A program made the translations under genes and the position numbers. From Crocinitomicaceae bacterium (lineage in GTDB: Bacteria > Bacteroidota > Bacteroidia > Flavobacteriales_D > Crocinitomicaceae): a DNA stretch of 64,000 nucleotides. The DNA is taken from positions 62,001-126,000 of the forward strand of contig JADJEU010000008.1 of the NCBI GenBank assembly GCA_016709005.1. The letters are read 5' to 3'. Shown here one piece after another: positions 32,459 through 41,927 of the stretch. How positions within the stretch are numbered: the first letter of the stretch is position 1; every line of letters begins with the position of its first letter. A model generated the notes under the pieces. It saw only the letters and a program-made list of their open reading frames with translations. It had not been told where the DNA came from and made no database searches.

Positions 32459-33703
32459 ATGAACATAGTAAGACTCTCAACAGCAGGAAGCGTAGATGAC
32501 GGTAAAAGCACCTTGATTGGTCGCTTGTTATTTGATACAAATTCGTTGTCAAAAGACAGATTGGAAAACATCAGATCAATTTCAGCACAACGCGGATTGA
32601 GTGATATGGATTTGTCTTTAATTACGGATGGATTAACAGCAGAGCGTGAGCAAGGAATCACTATTGATGTGGCTCACATTTATTTTGCAACAGAGAAAAG
32701 AAAATACATCATCGCAGATACACCCGGTCACGTGGAATACACGCGTAACATGATTACCGGATCTTCTAACTCGCAGGTTTTTGTAATCTTGATTGATGCG
32801 CGTCAGGGAATAATTGAACAAACCAAAAGACATTTGTTTATTGCATCTTTGATGGAGATTAAAGAGATTATTATTGTTGTGAATAAAATTGATTTGGTGA
32901 ATTTCGATGAAGCTGTTTACACGAATATCTTATCAGAAATAGAAAAGTTAAAAGCAGATTTTAATCTCACGAATAAAAAATTAACCTTCATTCCAGTATC
33001 TGCAAAATTGGGAGATAATGTTGTGAATCGTTCAACAAATACCGCCTGGTACTCGGGTCCAACCTTGCTTGACTATCTTGAATCTGTAGAAATTGCTACA
33101 GAGAAAAATGCACCTGCAAGATTTAATGTACAATATGTTGTGAGACCCCAATCAGATGAGTTTCACGATTACCGAGGTTATGCCGGAAAGTTGAAAAGCG
33201 GAACTCTTTCAGTCGGTGATGAGGTAGTAGTTTTAACAAGTGGTCAATCCGCAAAAATCAAACGAATTCATAAATTCAAAACAGATTTGCTGAAGGCTGA
33301 GGCAGGCGAATCAATTACCATTGAATTAGAAAAGGATATTGATATTTCGCGCGGAGATATTCTCACATTGGCTCAAGAAAAATTTGAAGGCTTCAAAAAT
33401 ATTCAATCGAAACTTTGCTGGTTAGATAAAGATGAGCTGGTGCTCAATAAAAAATATTTGCTTCAATACGGAGCTACTATTGTTCCTGTGAAAGTTAGTG
33501 CTTTGGAAAGTCAGCTTGATTTTAATACACTTAAGTTTGAACGCAATCCAATAGAGGCAGGAGCAAACTCAATTAATCAAGTTGAACTAAAATCAGCCTC
33601 GCCATTATTTTTGGATTCTTACACAGAGAACACCAATAATGGCTATTTCATTCTGATTGATGAGGGAACCAATGGAACTGTGGCGGTTGGGTTTAAGAAT
33701 TAA
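32459..33703 (+). CDS. cysN: Sulfate adenylyltransferase subunit 1 (GTPase)
   Basis: A 414-residue regulatory GTPase of ATP sulfurylase. G1 loop STAGSVDDGKSTLIGRLL starts at residue 7, then the switch region EREQGITIDVAH, G3 DTPGHVEYTRNM, G4 VVNKIDLV. EF-Tu-like beta barrel domains 2 and 3 follow. There is no CysC (APS kinase) fusion at the C-terminus, in line with direct APS reduction. It is separated from cysD by 105 bases containing ACGAA/TTCGT-rich repeat-like sequence but no obvious terminator. Confidence 0.95.
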   Translation: MNIVRLSTAGSVDDGKSTLIGRLLFDTNSLSKDRLENIRSISAQRGLSDMDLSLITDGLTAEREQGITIDVAHIYFATEKRKYIIADTPGHVEYTRNMITGSSNSQVFVILIDARQGIIEQTKRHLFIASLMEIKEIIIVVNKIDLVNFDEAVYTNILSEIEKLKADFNLTNKKLTFIPVSAKLGDNVVNRSTNTAWYSGPTLLDYLESVEIATEKNAPARFNVQYVVRPQSDEFHDYRGYAGKLKSGTLSVGDEVVVLTSGQSAKIKRIHKFKTDLLKAEAGESITIELEKDIDISRGDILTLAQEKFEGFKNIQSKLCWLDKDELVLNKKYLLQYGATIVPVKVSALESQLDFNTLKFERNPIEAGANSINQVELKSASPLFLDSYTENTNNGYFILIDEGTNGTVAVGFKN

Positions 33704-33801
33704 TTTTTTAACGTTACCTCGATAGAATAGCCTTCGGCCAATGAAGATGTTATGATTATGTTGACATCTAAAAATTAATAATATTGATCGTTTCATTTGC
33801 C

Positions 33802-33809
33802 TATCTTTG
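33802..33809 (+). promoter_or_regulatory. Predicted -7 box for the small secreted acidic protein gene
   Basis: TATCTTTG, exact TAnnTTTG, 21 bases before the ATG at 33831. Confidence 0.45.
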
Positions 33810-33830
33810 ATTTTATAAAATCGAAAATAT

Positions 33831-34181
33831 ATGAAATTGAAATTTTTATTCGGAGCCATGATGCTCTGCTTTTTGGCGGGTAATGTATCTGCACAAACAC
33901 CTGTTGTTGATCAGTTTTTAGCAATGCTTGACGGAACAGAAGCAACTGCTGAAGCTGCTGTGAAAAAATTTGGATCTGCTGATGTGATTGCAAATGGAAT
34001 GATTCCTTTTGGAAAAAATCCACAAATCGTGAGTCGTGAAGACAATTGTTTGATCGTTAGCCTTACAGACGGTGATGAAGTAAATCAATATTGGATTTGC
34101 GAAGAAGGTGGAAAAATTGTTGAGTTTGATCTTTACTTCGATGACGAAGAAGGTGATGAATCTGAAGAGGAAGAAGACTAG
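33831..34181 (+). CDS. Small secreted protein with acidic C-terminal tail, unknown function
   Basis: A 116-residue protein with a clear signal peptide (FLFGAMMLCFLAGNVSAQ). The mature part has a helical segment (VVDQFLAMLDGTEATAEAAVKKFG) and a beta part (REDNCLIVSLTDGDEVNQYWICEEGGKIVEFDLYFDDE), then a run of Asp/Glu to the end. Two Cys (in EDNC and WICE) could form a disulfide. I do not recognise the family. It has its own promoter box and a terminator, so it is a single-gene unit. Confidence 0.72.
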   Translation: MKLKFLFGAMMLCFLAGNVSAQTPVVDQFLAMLDGTEATAEAAVKKFGSADVIANGMIPFGKNPQIVSREDNCLIVSLTDGDEVNQYWICEEGGKIVEFDLYFDDEEGDESEEEED

Positions 34182-34200
34182 AAACGAAATTTAAATCTGT

Positions 34201-34236
34201 AAAAAAAGACGCTTTGAGAAAAGCGTCTTTTTTTTG
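34201..34236. terminator. Bidirectional intrinsic terminator
   Basis: Seven A, GACGCTTT, short loop, AAAGCGTC, eight T. It works on both strands, between the acidic protein gene and the convergent TonB receptor. Confidence 0.88.
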
Positions 34237-34240
34237 TTTT

Positions 34241-36445
34241 TTAAAGTTTGATCTTCACCCCACCGTTGAAAAATCGGCCGTCAAGCGGTGCCCAAATTTC
34301 GGTGTTTTGTGGCGTATTATTAGGGGCTGAAATCAAATTGCCATAGCGCGTTTGTCTCACATCTGTAAAGTTTTCGGCGTTGAAGAATAATACTACATTT
34401 CCAAGTGTGCGTTCAATGACTAAACCAGACATAAAGATTGCTGGCGTTGAAAAAGCGGTTGATAGCCATTGTTGCGATTTGTACTCATAATCCAATCCAA
34501 TTCGCCATTTATTTTCTACAACAAAAAGAAAATCTCCTTTGATGCTGTGCTGCGGTGTAAGCGTGAGCCATGAACTGCTCGTTTCTGTCTCCAAAAAAGC
34601 TTCATTAAATGTATAGCCTAAAAACCAGGTGATTTTCCAGAAAGTTAATTTCATTTGTGTTTCAAATCCTCTGCTGTGAATGCGTTTTCCGTAGTTGGAA
34701 TATTCTAAATTTCCGCTGCCGTTCTGAAGCAAAAAGATTGGATTATCAATCACGTTGTAAAAGAACATTTGATTGAATGAGAAAAGCAAATTGTCAGTTC
34801 CAAAAGTTGACAAATATTTTATATCAAGATTTCCACCCATCGATTGCTCTGCCTTGGTATTTGAAAAATTAATGGGCTTGATATTTTTGTATGCGATTGG
34901 TTCAGATTCTTCGTTGAAAATAGTAGGCATGCGATATCCCATACCGCCGCCTAATCGTAGTGACAGTCCTTTTGCTACTTTAAAAAGTGAACTGATGCGT
35001 GGCAAAACAAAAAACTGACCGTTTGATTTATTTCGTTGCGATCCGGCTAAGACATAATCTCCTCTTAAGCCTGTTTCTAACGCAATTTTTTCAGTGATGT
35101 CAAATACATGATTGATAAAACCTCCATAGGTTTGATACCATTGACTTCGAGCTGTATCAGCAGTGAAAACACTTTCAGTAAATTCATCTGTAATCACATT
35201 TAGACCCGTATTTAAAACATGCTTTTTGGAGGTGAATGAATAGCTGAATTCAGAAAAGGTATTGATTTGCTCACCTTTAAATTTAGTTTGTTCGGCAAGA
35301 TTTTCCTGAATAGAAATGTAGCGGTCAAAAATGCTGACACTGTTTCTTAAAGTTAATTTTGACTTTTCTCCAAACTTGTAAGATGTTTTAAATTGTGTTG
35401 AATAGCGCTGGCTTTCTTGTTCGTCCAGATAAAAATCAAGATATGAAATTGGCTCGTGTGAAATACGGTTCATATCGCCACCAATGCGTGTATCTTTTGT
35501 GATATTCATTCCAAAATAAAAATCAAGGTTATCATTTGGAGTATAAAAAACGCGTGGATTAAAGTTGAATTTATTGACTTGTGCAAGATCTGAAAAGCCG
35601 TCTTGATCGGGGTCGTAAGCTAAATGGCCATGAAACGAAGCCAGATTTGTGAAACCAAATTTTCCAATTTGTCTCGATACAAACGCGTTGAAATCACGTG
35701 CGCCAATTGACGAATAATTAATGTGTAAGAGTGTTTCATTTGAAGAGGGAGTTTTTGAAATTAAATTTACAATTCCTCCAATTGCGCCGCCGCCATAAAG
35801 TGTTGACGCAGGTCCTTTAATGAATTCAACTTGTCTCAAATCAAGTGGCGGAATTTGCATGATGTCTAAACTTCCAGAGAATCCGCCATACATTGGAAAA
35901 CCATCTTTCAGCAGTTGAGTATATCGTCCATTTAAACCTTGTACACGAATCACAGAACCATTCGAAGTTGCCGATGTTGTTTGAACTTGAATTCCGGTTG
36001 TATGTGTTAGAAGATGACTCACTTTTCCAGGTTCCATGGATGCCGCTTCATCAATTTCTTCAGTCAGGGCTTCTGTGCGCGTTGGTGAGTCTGAAATAGA
36101 TTTGTTGCTGCGCGTTCCTTCAATGATGATTTCATCCAGTTCTGTATTCGAGTTGAGATGAATGATTTTAGGCTCTTGTTGACGTGTTGGAAAACTAATG
36201 ACTAAATATCTTTCTTCAAACCCCATCGCCGATATGTGAACGCGATGTTCGCCATAAGGAATGTTTTGAACCACTGATAATCCACGTGCATCTGCAATAG
36301 CACCTATTTTCAAACTGTCAATAGAAACGCGCGCACCCGGTATTGGCTCGTTGCTCGCCTGATCTAAAATTTTGAAAGAGAATGTTTGTTGAGCTATTGC
36401 GGAGTATGAAAAACAAATGAATAGAATAAAAATAAGCGACTTCAT
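34241..36445 (-). CDS. TonB-dependent outer membrane receptor
   Basis: A 734-residue receptor with signal peptide (LFICFSYSAIAQQ). An N-terminal carboxypeptidase-like domain (FKILDQASNEPIPGARVSID, residues 22-100) is followed by the plug (TTGIQVQTTSATSNGSVIRVQGLNGRYTQLLKDGFPM and FIKGPASTLYGGGAIGGIVNLI) and a 22-strand type barrel ending in NGGVKIKL. Such proteins import siderophores, vitamin B12, metals or glycans using TonB energy. No SusD partner is adjacent, so glycan uptake is less likely. The substrate is unknown. It is preceded by a decayed protease PDZ copy. Confidence 0.9.
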   Translation of the reverse strand: MKSLIFILFICFSYSAIAQQTFSFKILDQASNEPIPGARVSIDSLKIGAIADARGLSVVQNIPYGEHRVHISAMGFEERYLVISFPTRQQEPKIIHLNSNTELDEIIIEGTRSNKSISDSPTRTEALTEEIDEAASMEPGKVSHLLTHTTGIQVQTTSATSNGSVIRVQGLNGRYTQLLKDGFPMYGGFSGSLDIMQIPPLDLRQVEFIKGPASTLYGGGAIGGIVNLISKTPSSNETLLHINYSSIGARDFNAFVSRQIGKFGFTNLASFHGHLAYDPDQDGFSDLAQVNKFNFNPRVFYTPNDNLDFYFGMNITKDTRIGGDMNRISHEPISYLDFYLDEQESQRYSTQFKTSYKFGEKSKLTLRNSVSIFDRYISIQENLAEQTKFKGEQINTFSEFSYSFTSKKHVLNTGLNVITDEFTESVFTADTARSQWYQTYGGFINHVFDITEKIALETGLRGDYVLAGSQRNKSNGQFFVLPRISSLFKVAKGLSLRLGGGMGYRMPTIFNEESEPIAYKNIKPINFSNTKAEQSMGGNLDIKYLSTFGTDNLLFSFNQMFFYNVIDNPIFLLQNGSGNLEYSNYGKRIHSRGFETQMKLTFWKITWFLGYTFNEAFLETETSSSWLTLTPQHSIKGDFLFVVENKWRIGLDYEYKSQQWLSTAFSTPAIFMSGLVIERTLGNVVLFFNAENFTDVRQTRYGNLISAPNNTPQNTEIWAPLDGRFFNGGVKIKL

Positions 36446-36500
36446 AAGATGTGTTTGAAGCGCTAATATAAGCAGATTGCAAAGACTTGAAGCCCTTATC

Positions 36501-36783
36501 TTACTCCAGCCTCAACTCAAATTCTTTGGAATTGGTTCCGCGCTGAATAGTCAGTTTGATTCTATCTCCCGGATTTTGCAACGCAAGCAATCCCTGAAAT
36601 TCAGCAACTGATGAAATTGTTTTTCCATTTAATTCAAGTATCACATCGTTGGTTTTAAGATCTGCTTTTGATGCGTTGCTGTTTTCTGTAATTGTCGTCA
36701 GTACAATTCCGCGATATGTTTCGAGTTCATTTTTTTTTGGCTACATCTGAATTGTTGTTGATGATTCCCGCACCTAACTGAGC
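36501..36783 (-). pseudogene. Decayed duplicate of the trypsin-like protease C-terminal PDZ domain
   Basis: The minus strand encodes AQLGAGIINNNSDVAKK, then after a shift in a run of nine A, NELETYRGIVLTTITENSN and onward to NPGDRIKLTIQRGTNSKEF and a stop at 36501. This matches, residue for residue with modest changes, the last 95 residues of the protease at 39281-40472 (QLGAGMINNNSDVAKTNELETDRGIVLTT...). Only this 3' part exists; there is no protease domain. Both copies are on the same strand, so they are direct repeats flanking the phosphatase gene at 36805-39162. Confidence 0.85.
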
Positions 36784-36804
36784 AATAGCTGTGGGTTTTA
36801 GAAA

Positions 36805-39162
36805 TTAAGTACTGTATATTAAAGAGCCTATTTCTAAACCGACAACGCATACATCATCAATTTGTTCAAGATCTGTTAATGAACCGTTAGAATCTCTGAA
36901 TGTTTTCCAGTCTTCAAACTTTTTCTTCAGTCTTTGCTTTTGATTAGACATCGGTAAATGTGAAATCGTTAAAATATATTCTTTGAGGCGTTTGTTCATG
37001 AATTTTTTTCCTTTTTCACCACCAAATTGATCACCATAGCCATCGGTGAGCATATAAATTTTGTCACCTCTCTCAATTTTCAAAATATTTTCTTTGAAAG
37101 ATACTGAGGCCAGATCGTGTTTACCAATTGGCATTTTGTCGTAAGCTAGTTCTTGAAGTTCTTCATTTCGAATTAACCAAATTGGATTATTTGCAGCAGC
37201 ATAGTGCATCAAATGGTTTAATTTATCAATACATATTATAGAAGCGTCCATACCATCATGTCCGCCGTTTTCACTGCCGTCATTTTTTAGTCTATCGACA
37301 ATTATCTGACGAGTATGATTAAATATTTCGGCGGGTTGATTCAACATTCTGTCAATAGATTTTTCCAGCGATGAAATGTTGAGGATACTCATGATTGCTC
37401 CAGGTACACCGTGGCCGGTACTATCAGCTACTACCAATGTTAATAGATTGTTTTGTGTTCGTGATGCCCAATAGAAATCACCACTTACTACATCTTTTGG
37501 TTGAAAGAATACGAAATAATTATCTGCGCTGTTTTGAGAAAAATTATCATTCAGAAAATTATCCGTAGCCAAAAAACTTCGTTGAATTCGCTCAGCATAA
37601 TTAATGCTGTCTGTAATTTCTTTGTGTTTTTCTTCAATGATGGTTTTTTGAAGAGCGGTTTCTTTCTCTTTTAGTTGAATAACATTTTTTTGCTTTTGAG
37701 TGACTCGAAATCTATTGTAAATGAAAGAAGAGAAGATTAGTACCAGAACAAGTCCACCAAATAGAAAATACTGCTGATTTCGTTTTGCAGAGATTTCAGC
37801 CTGTTGTTTTGCCAATTCCACATTTTTTAACTCGAGTTGTTGAACGTTTGCAATACTATCGGCTGCTTGTTTTTTGTCAAATTCATATTGCATGTGCATT
37901 TCAACTGTTTTTTTAGTGTTTTCATCACTAATCAAGCTATCGCGGTAAACAATGTACATTTTGTAGTTGTTGTAGGCGTCTTTGTAATTGCCAAGCGCAC
38001 TATCTACTTTTGAAAGACCCAAATAACAATTTTTTATGGATAGATTAACTCCTATTTCAATACTTAGGTCTAAACCCTTTTTGTACCACGTTTTGCTCTT
38101 AGAAAATTGTTTGAGCTGCAAGTAAACTTGTCCAACATTGGTACAAGTACCTGCAATCCGTTCTTTATAACCTGATTTCTCCAAAATAGCAAGAGCCATA
38201 AAGTTATACTCTAAACTCTTTTCATAATCAGCTATTTTTGAATATGTATCTGCGATGCCAATATAGGTGTCTGCTACTCTATTTGCGTTACCTTGCTCTT
38301 TTTTTAATCTCAATGCTTCAAATAAATAGACGAGAGATTCAGAGTAGTTGCCTATCAAACCATATATCAGTCCAATATTATGATAACACATGGCAATGGA
38401 CTTATCATCTTCTAAGTCTTGATTTATTTTTAGCGCTGCTAGATAGTGTGTTAACGCTTCGTTGTAATTTAACTGAAGTGAATAAATGATTCCTAAATAG
38501 TTGTGAACTGTAGCTTTTCCTTTTATATCACCCGTTTTGTCATAACATTTTGATGCTTCAAGAATATTTTTTAATGCCTCTAGATAGTTTCCTTGATTGA
38601 TGTAAACACTACCTATTTTGCACAGTGCAGCTCCAATATCGTTATAATCGCCCAAAACTTTTTTTAATTCCAGCGCACGCTCATAGTTTTGCAGAGATGC
38701 ATCATAATCTCCTAACTTTGAAAAAACATTTCCAATATTGATGTGTAAAGAAGCCATTCCAGAAATATTCTTCGCTGCCTTTTCTTTTTCAAGACTTATC
38801 TCATAGTGTCTTAATGCTTGTTCATATTCGTTTTTGGCGTTGTAGATGTTGCCAAAAATTTTATGTGATTTGGCAACTCCCTTTTTGAAATTTAGTCGCT
38901 CTGAAAGGTTCAATGCATTTGTAACGTAGAATATAGCTGTATCAAAATCCTGCAGGTCTTTATACGAATATTCGGCTAATAGGTGTAGCGTATTAACTTC
39001 ATTTGTATCGTTTTTAAACACCAAAAGATCATAAAGAAGTGAGTCAAGTTTGGTAGATTGGCAAAATCCTACCAGAGAAAATAGTTGGCAGCACAATGCG
39101 ACTAGAGCGGTTTTTATTATTTTCAAGGCGATGATTTTTAAATCTATATATAGTTTGGGCAC
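36805..39162 (-). CDS. TPR-containing SpoIIE-type (PP2C-like) serine phosphatase
   Basis: A 785-residue protein. The signal/anchor is near residues 15-32 (TALVALCCQLFSLVGFC), followed by about eight or nine TPR repeats to residue 415 (units such as ALRHYEISLEKEKAAKN and SLQNYERALELKKVLGD). A coiled coil precedes the membrane helix YFLFGGLVLVLIFSSFIYN (about 470-488). A second coiled coil leads to a cytoplasmic SpoIIE domain (YFVFFQPKDVVSGDFYWAS, VADSTGHGVPGAIMSI, DGMDASIICID, LTDGYGDQFGG) holding the metal-binding Asp residues. It is a sensor-type phosphatase with a periplasmic TPR sensor, acting on an unknown anti-anti-sigma factor or other protein. It lies between direct copies of a protease tail. 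Confidence 0.88.
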   Translation of the reverse strand: MPKLYIDLKIIALKIIKTALVALCCQLFSLVGFCQSTKLDSLLYDLLVFKNDTNEVNTLHLLAEYSYKDLQDFDTAIFYVTNALNLSERLNFKKGVAKSHKIFGNIYNAKNEYEQALRHYEISLEKEKAAKNISGMASLHINIGNVFSKLGDYDASLQNYERALELKKVLGDYNDIGAALCKIGSVYINQGNYLEALKNILEASKCYDKTGDIKGKATVHNYLGIIYSLQLNYNEALTHYLAALKINQDLEDDKSIAMCYHNIGLIYGLIGNYSESLVYLFEALRLKKEQGNANRVADTYIGIADTYSKIADYEKSLEYNFMALAILEKSGYKERIAGTCTNVGQVYLQLKQFSKSKTWYKKGLDLSIEIGVNLSIKNCYLGLSKVDSALGNYKDAYNNYKMYIVYRDSLISDENTKKTVEMHMQYEFDKKQAADSIANVQQLELKNVELAKQQAEISAKRNQQYFLFGGLVLVLIFSSFIYNRFRVTQKQKNVIQLKEKETALQKTIIEEKHKEITDSINYAERIQRSFLATDNFLNDNFSQNSADNYFVFFQPKDVVSGDFYWASRTQNNLLTLVVADSTGHGVPGAIMSILNISSLEKSIDRMLNQPAEIFNHTRQIIVDRLKNDGSENGGHDGMDASIICIDKLNHLMHYAAANNPIWLIRNEELQELAYDKMPIGKHDLASVSFKENILKIERGDKIYMLTDGYGDQFGGEKGKKFMNKRLKEYILTISHLPMSNQKQRLKKKFEDWKTFRDSNGSLTDLEQIDDVCVVGLEIGSLIYST

Positions 39163-39179
39163 GAATTAAAATCGAGCCA

Positions 39180-39187
39180 CAAATATA
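39180..39187 (-). promoter_or_regulatory. Predicted -7 box of the TPR-phosphatase gene
   Basis: TATATTTG on the minus strand, exact TAnnTTTG, 17 bases before the ATG. Confidence 0.42.
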
Positions 39188-39280
39188 GAATTAAATAAAA
39201 TTCACGCTTAAAAGTTTGTATCGCTGACCGAAAGTCATAAAGTGGTTTACAGAAGCCATACATAGAGCGTTTTTCAATTT

Positions 39281-40472
39281 CTATTCCAACTTCAATTCGA
39301 GTTCTTTCGCATTGGCTCCGCGTTGAATCGTCAAAGTAATTCTATCCCCTGGATTTTGCAGCGCAAGCAATCCCTGGAATTCAGCAACGGATGAAATTGT
39401 TTTCCCATTTAATTCAAGAATCACATCGTTTATTTTTAGATCTGCTTTTGCGGCGTTGCTGTTTTCTGCAATCGTCGTCAGTACAATTCCGCGATCGGTT
39501 TCCAATTCATTTGTTTTGGCAACATCCGAATTGTTGTTGATCATTCCTGCTCCCAATTGAACTCGATTAACAGCTCCAAACTTGATGAGATCAAGCGTAA
39601 CTTTTTTTACAATGTTTGAAGGAATTGCAAAAGAATAACCCGTGTAAAAACCATTTCCAGATGCAATGGCTGTATTGATTCCAACCAATTCACCTTGTGT
39701 ATTTACGAGAGCACCACCGCTATTACCTGAATTCACAGCAGCGTCTGTTTGTATAAAAGATTCGATCGGAAAAACATTTGCTTCTGGATTATATTTTGAC
39801 GCCAACAAATCAATGTTTCTGTTTTTTGCGCTGACAATTCCTGCAGTGACAGTTGACTGTAAATTCATCGGATTACCAACTGCCAAAACCCATTCACCCA
39901 AACGTAAGTTCGTCTGAATTTCCAAACTCAGAAAAGGCAAAATTTTTTGCGTCAATTTTGACAACAGCTAAGTCGGTTGATGGATCTGCACCAATTAATT
40001 TTCCAGCATATTTTACGTTGTCCAATACAATATTTATTTCTTTGGCATCTTGCACCACGTGGTTGTTTGTGACAATATAGCCATCTGAAGAAATCACCAC
40101 ACCAGAGCCTTGCGAATTGCCATGCCGCTCACGGATTTTATACGCATTTTCGCCATAGAAAAAGTGCATGATCGGATCATAATAAACTTCTTCTCGCACA
40201 AAATGAGTTTGAATGTGAACAACTGTTTTGACTGTTTTCTCAGATGCATATGTTAAATCTGGCAAACCTTGCTGAATGGGTTCTGCAGGTTTGGAATCTT
40301 TAAAATAATCCAGCAGATTAAATCCTAACTGATTGTTTTCTGGGTTGAGAAAAGTTGGTGAATTTGTATTTGAAGAGACTTGAACTGTATCAGCTGCAGC
40401 CAGTTTGAAGCCAATATATCCGCCAAAAGATGCTGCGAAAAAACTGAAAGCGATAAATAGTATTTTGCCCAT
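39281..40472 (-). pseudogene. Trypsin-like (DegP/HtrA-type) periplasmic serine protease with PDZ domain, frameshifted
   Basis: Two overlapping frames together give a complete protease of about 397 residues. The first (from 40472) holds a membrane/signal segment, His138 in TNNHVV and Asp167 in DPSTDLAVV, and runs to FGNSDEL. The second (to 39281) continues with RLGEWVLAVGNP, the nucleophile in SGNSGGALV and one PDZ domain ending LELKLE. The break is at about 39905: removal of one T on the plus strand (an A in the coding strand) joins DEL to RLGEW as in intact homologs. HtrA proteases degrade misfolded envelope proteins. With the shift as written the enzyme lacks its nucleophile and is dead, unless the base is an assembly error. 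Confidence 0.85.
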
Positions 40473-40500
40473 AAGATCACGTTTGAAATTTGAACTAACG

Positions 40501-40508
40501 CAAATTTA
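40501..40508 (-). promoter_or_regulatory. Predicted -7 box of the protease gene
   Basis: TAAATTTG on the minus strand, exact TAnnTTTG, 28 bases before the ATG at 40472. Confidence 0.4.
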
Positions 40509-40696
40509 CAACAGAACTTTTTGCAGGAATTTTAAAAAATGTTAAGGAAGATTGGCTTAACAAAAGATTAACAATTATTGCCACTCTGGCGTTTCACAAA
40601 CTCATCTGTTCAGTTTGCAAAGAGATTGCCGAAGTCAAATCATTTTGAATTTCTTTTGTAGGATTCACAAATCAATTTGCTCCAAAAAGAAAATTT

Positions 40697-41894
40697 ATGA
40701 AGTTCAAAAAACACCTCTTATTTTCAGCTATTTTATTTGTTTTTTCCTTTGATACTCAAGCGGTCAATACAACCCTGAATGTAAACGCTATTGCCAACCA
40801 AGTAATGCCGGAAACACCGGTAGAATACGTTTATCAGTTCAGTGGCCATGATCACGGAGTGAAAATACAAAAAATAAAAACCGGCAGAAAAGATATGGCT
40901 GGCAATGACGAGGTGTATCTTTTGATGATTGAAAATGTAGTGAACGATACCTTTTATTTAGTGCCGGATAACCATGTTTACCCGCTTTTTTTCAGAGAGT
41001 TTCGAACTAAGTTTCAGGTAAATGTGGGAACCAGCGACGGGTATCGCTATTGCTACGGAATGTCCACTATTGAATATGTAATGGCTCAATCTAAAATGGC
41101 TTCCATCATTTGGTCTGGATACGGATACGGTTTTTTGAAACACTATGAAAAATCAAAGACAGACAGAACATATCTCGTGGATGAATTGGAAAATGATCTG
41201 CCTCTACTAAAATCAGAATCTGCCAAGTTGTGGGAGTTAGTTGATGCTTATTATGCTACACTTATCAATGATCTAAAGGGTAAAAAGTATGATGACATGC
41301 TGGCAAAATTTGATGGGAAAGTTATTGTGTTAGACCGCGATCAGAAGGGAGTTGGAAATAACGGAGTGGACAGTCCTAAAATAACTTTTAACCGTGACGC
41401 GAATGGAAAGCTCACAGAGATGATTTTTGCTTATCCATTTATTGATGGAAAATATTACGATAAACCACAGTTCAAGAGAGTGATCACAAAAGCAACGAAC
41501 GGTTTATTTTATATTGAAACCAATAGCAGCAATGAAGCCTTGACAGGATTTTTGAACGGCTATATTTTGCCTTATGCAGATGGTTTTTTAATTGTTAGTG
41601 CTCCAGTTGTTGAACGATACGGATTTGGGGTGCCGGAATGTGATGTGTCTGCCTCTGGAATGCTGAGTGTTTGGGATATCGAGTTAATGAATATACGAAG
41701 AGATGGTTTGTTATACTACGATGAAACTTTGCTGAATCATGGTGGAGTATTTGACCGTGAAGAATTAGAGCAATATTCCTCGACTGGTGGAAAACAAAAA
41801 TATTGAAATGTCTTATGATCGCGCTAAAGACACACGCAACATTAAAATCTGGTTGCCAAAATATTTCGATGCTGTAGTTGAAACAGCCAAATAG
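40697..41894 (+). pseudogene. First of two tandem unknown secreted paralogs, two frameshifts near the 3' end
   Basis: The open frame runs to a TGA at 41804-41806 (369 residues), but its last residues (SSTGGKQKY) do not match the neighbouring paralog. Adding one T near 41774-41777 gives FLDWWKTK, and one A near 41796-41800 gives NIEMSYDRAKDTRNIKIWLPKY... ending VVETAK at 41894. The restored protein is exactly 399 residues, equal to the paralog. It has a signal peptide (FSFDTQA) and then NTTLNVNAIANQVMPETPVEYVY. No family recognised. Both indels are single bases in or beside short homopolymers, so sequencing error is as likely as decay. Confidence 0.75.
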
Positions 41895-41927
41895 AATTTC
41901 CTTTTTATCAATTTTTTTCTCTTCGAT

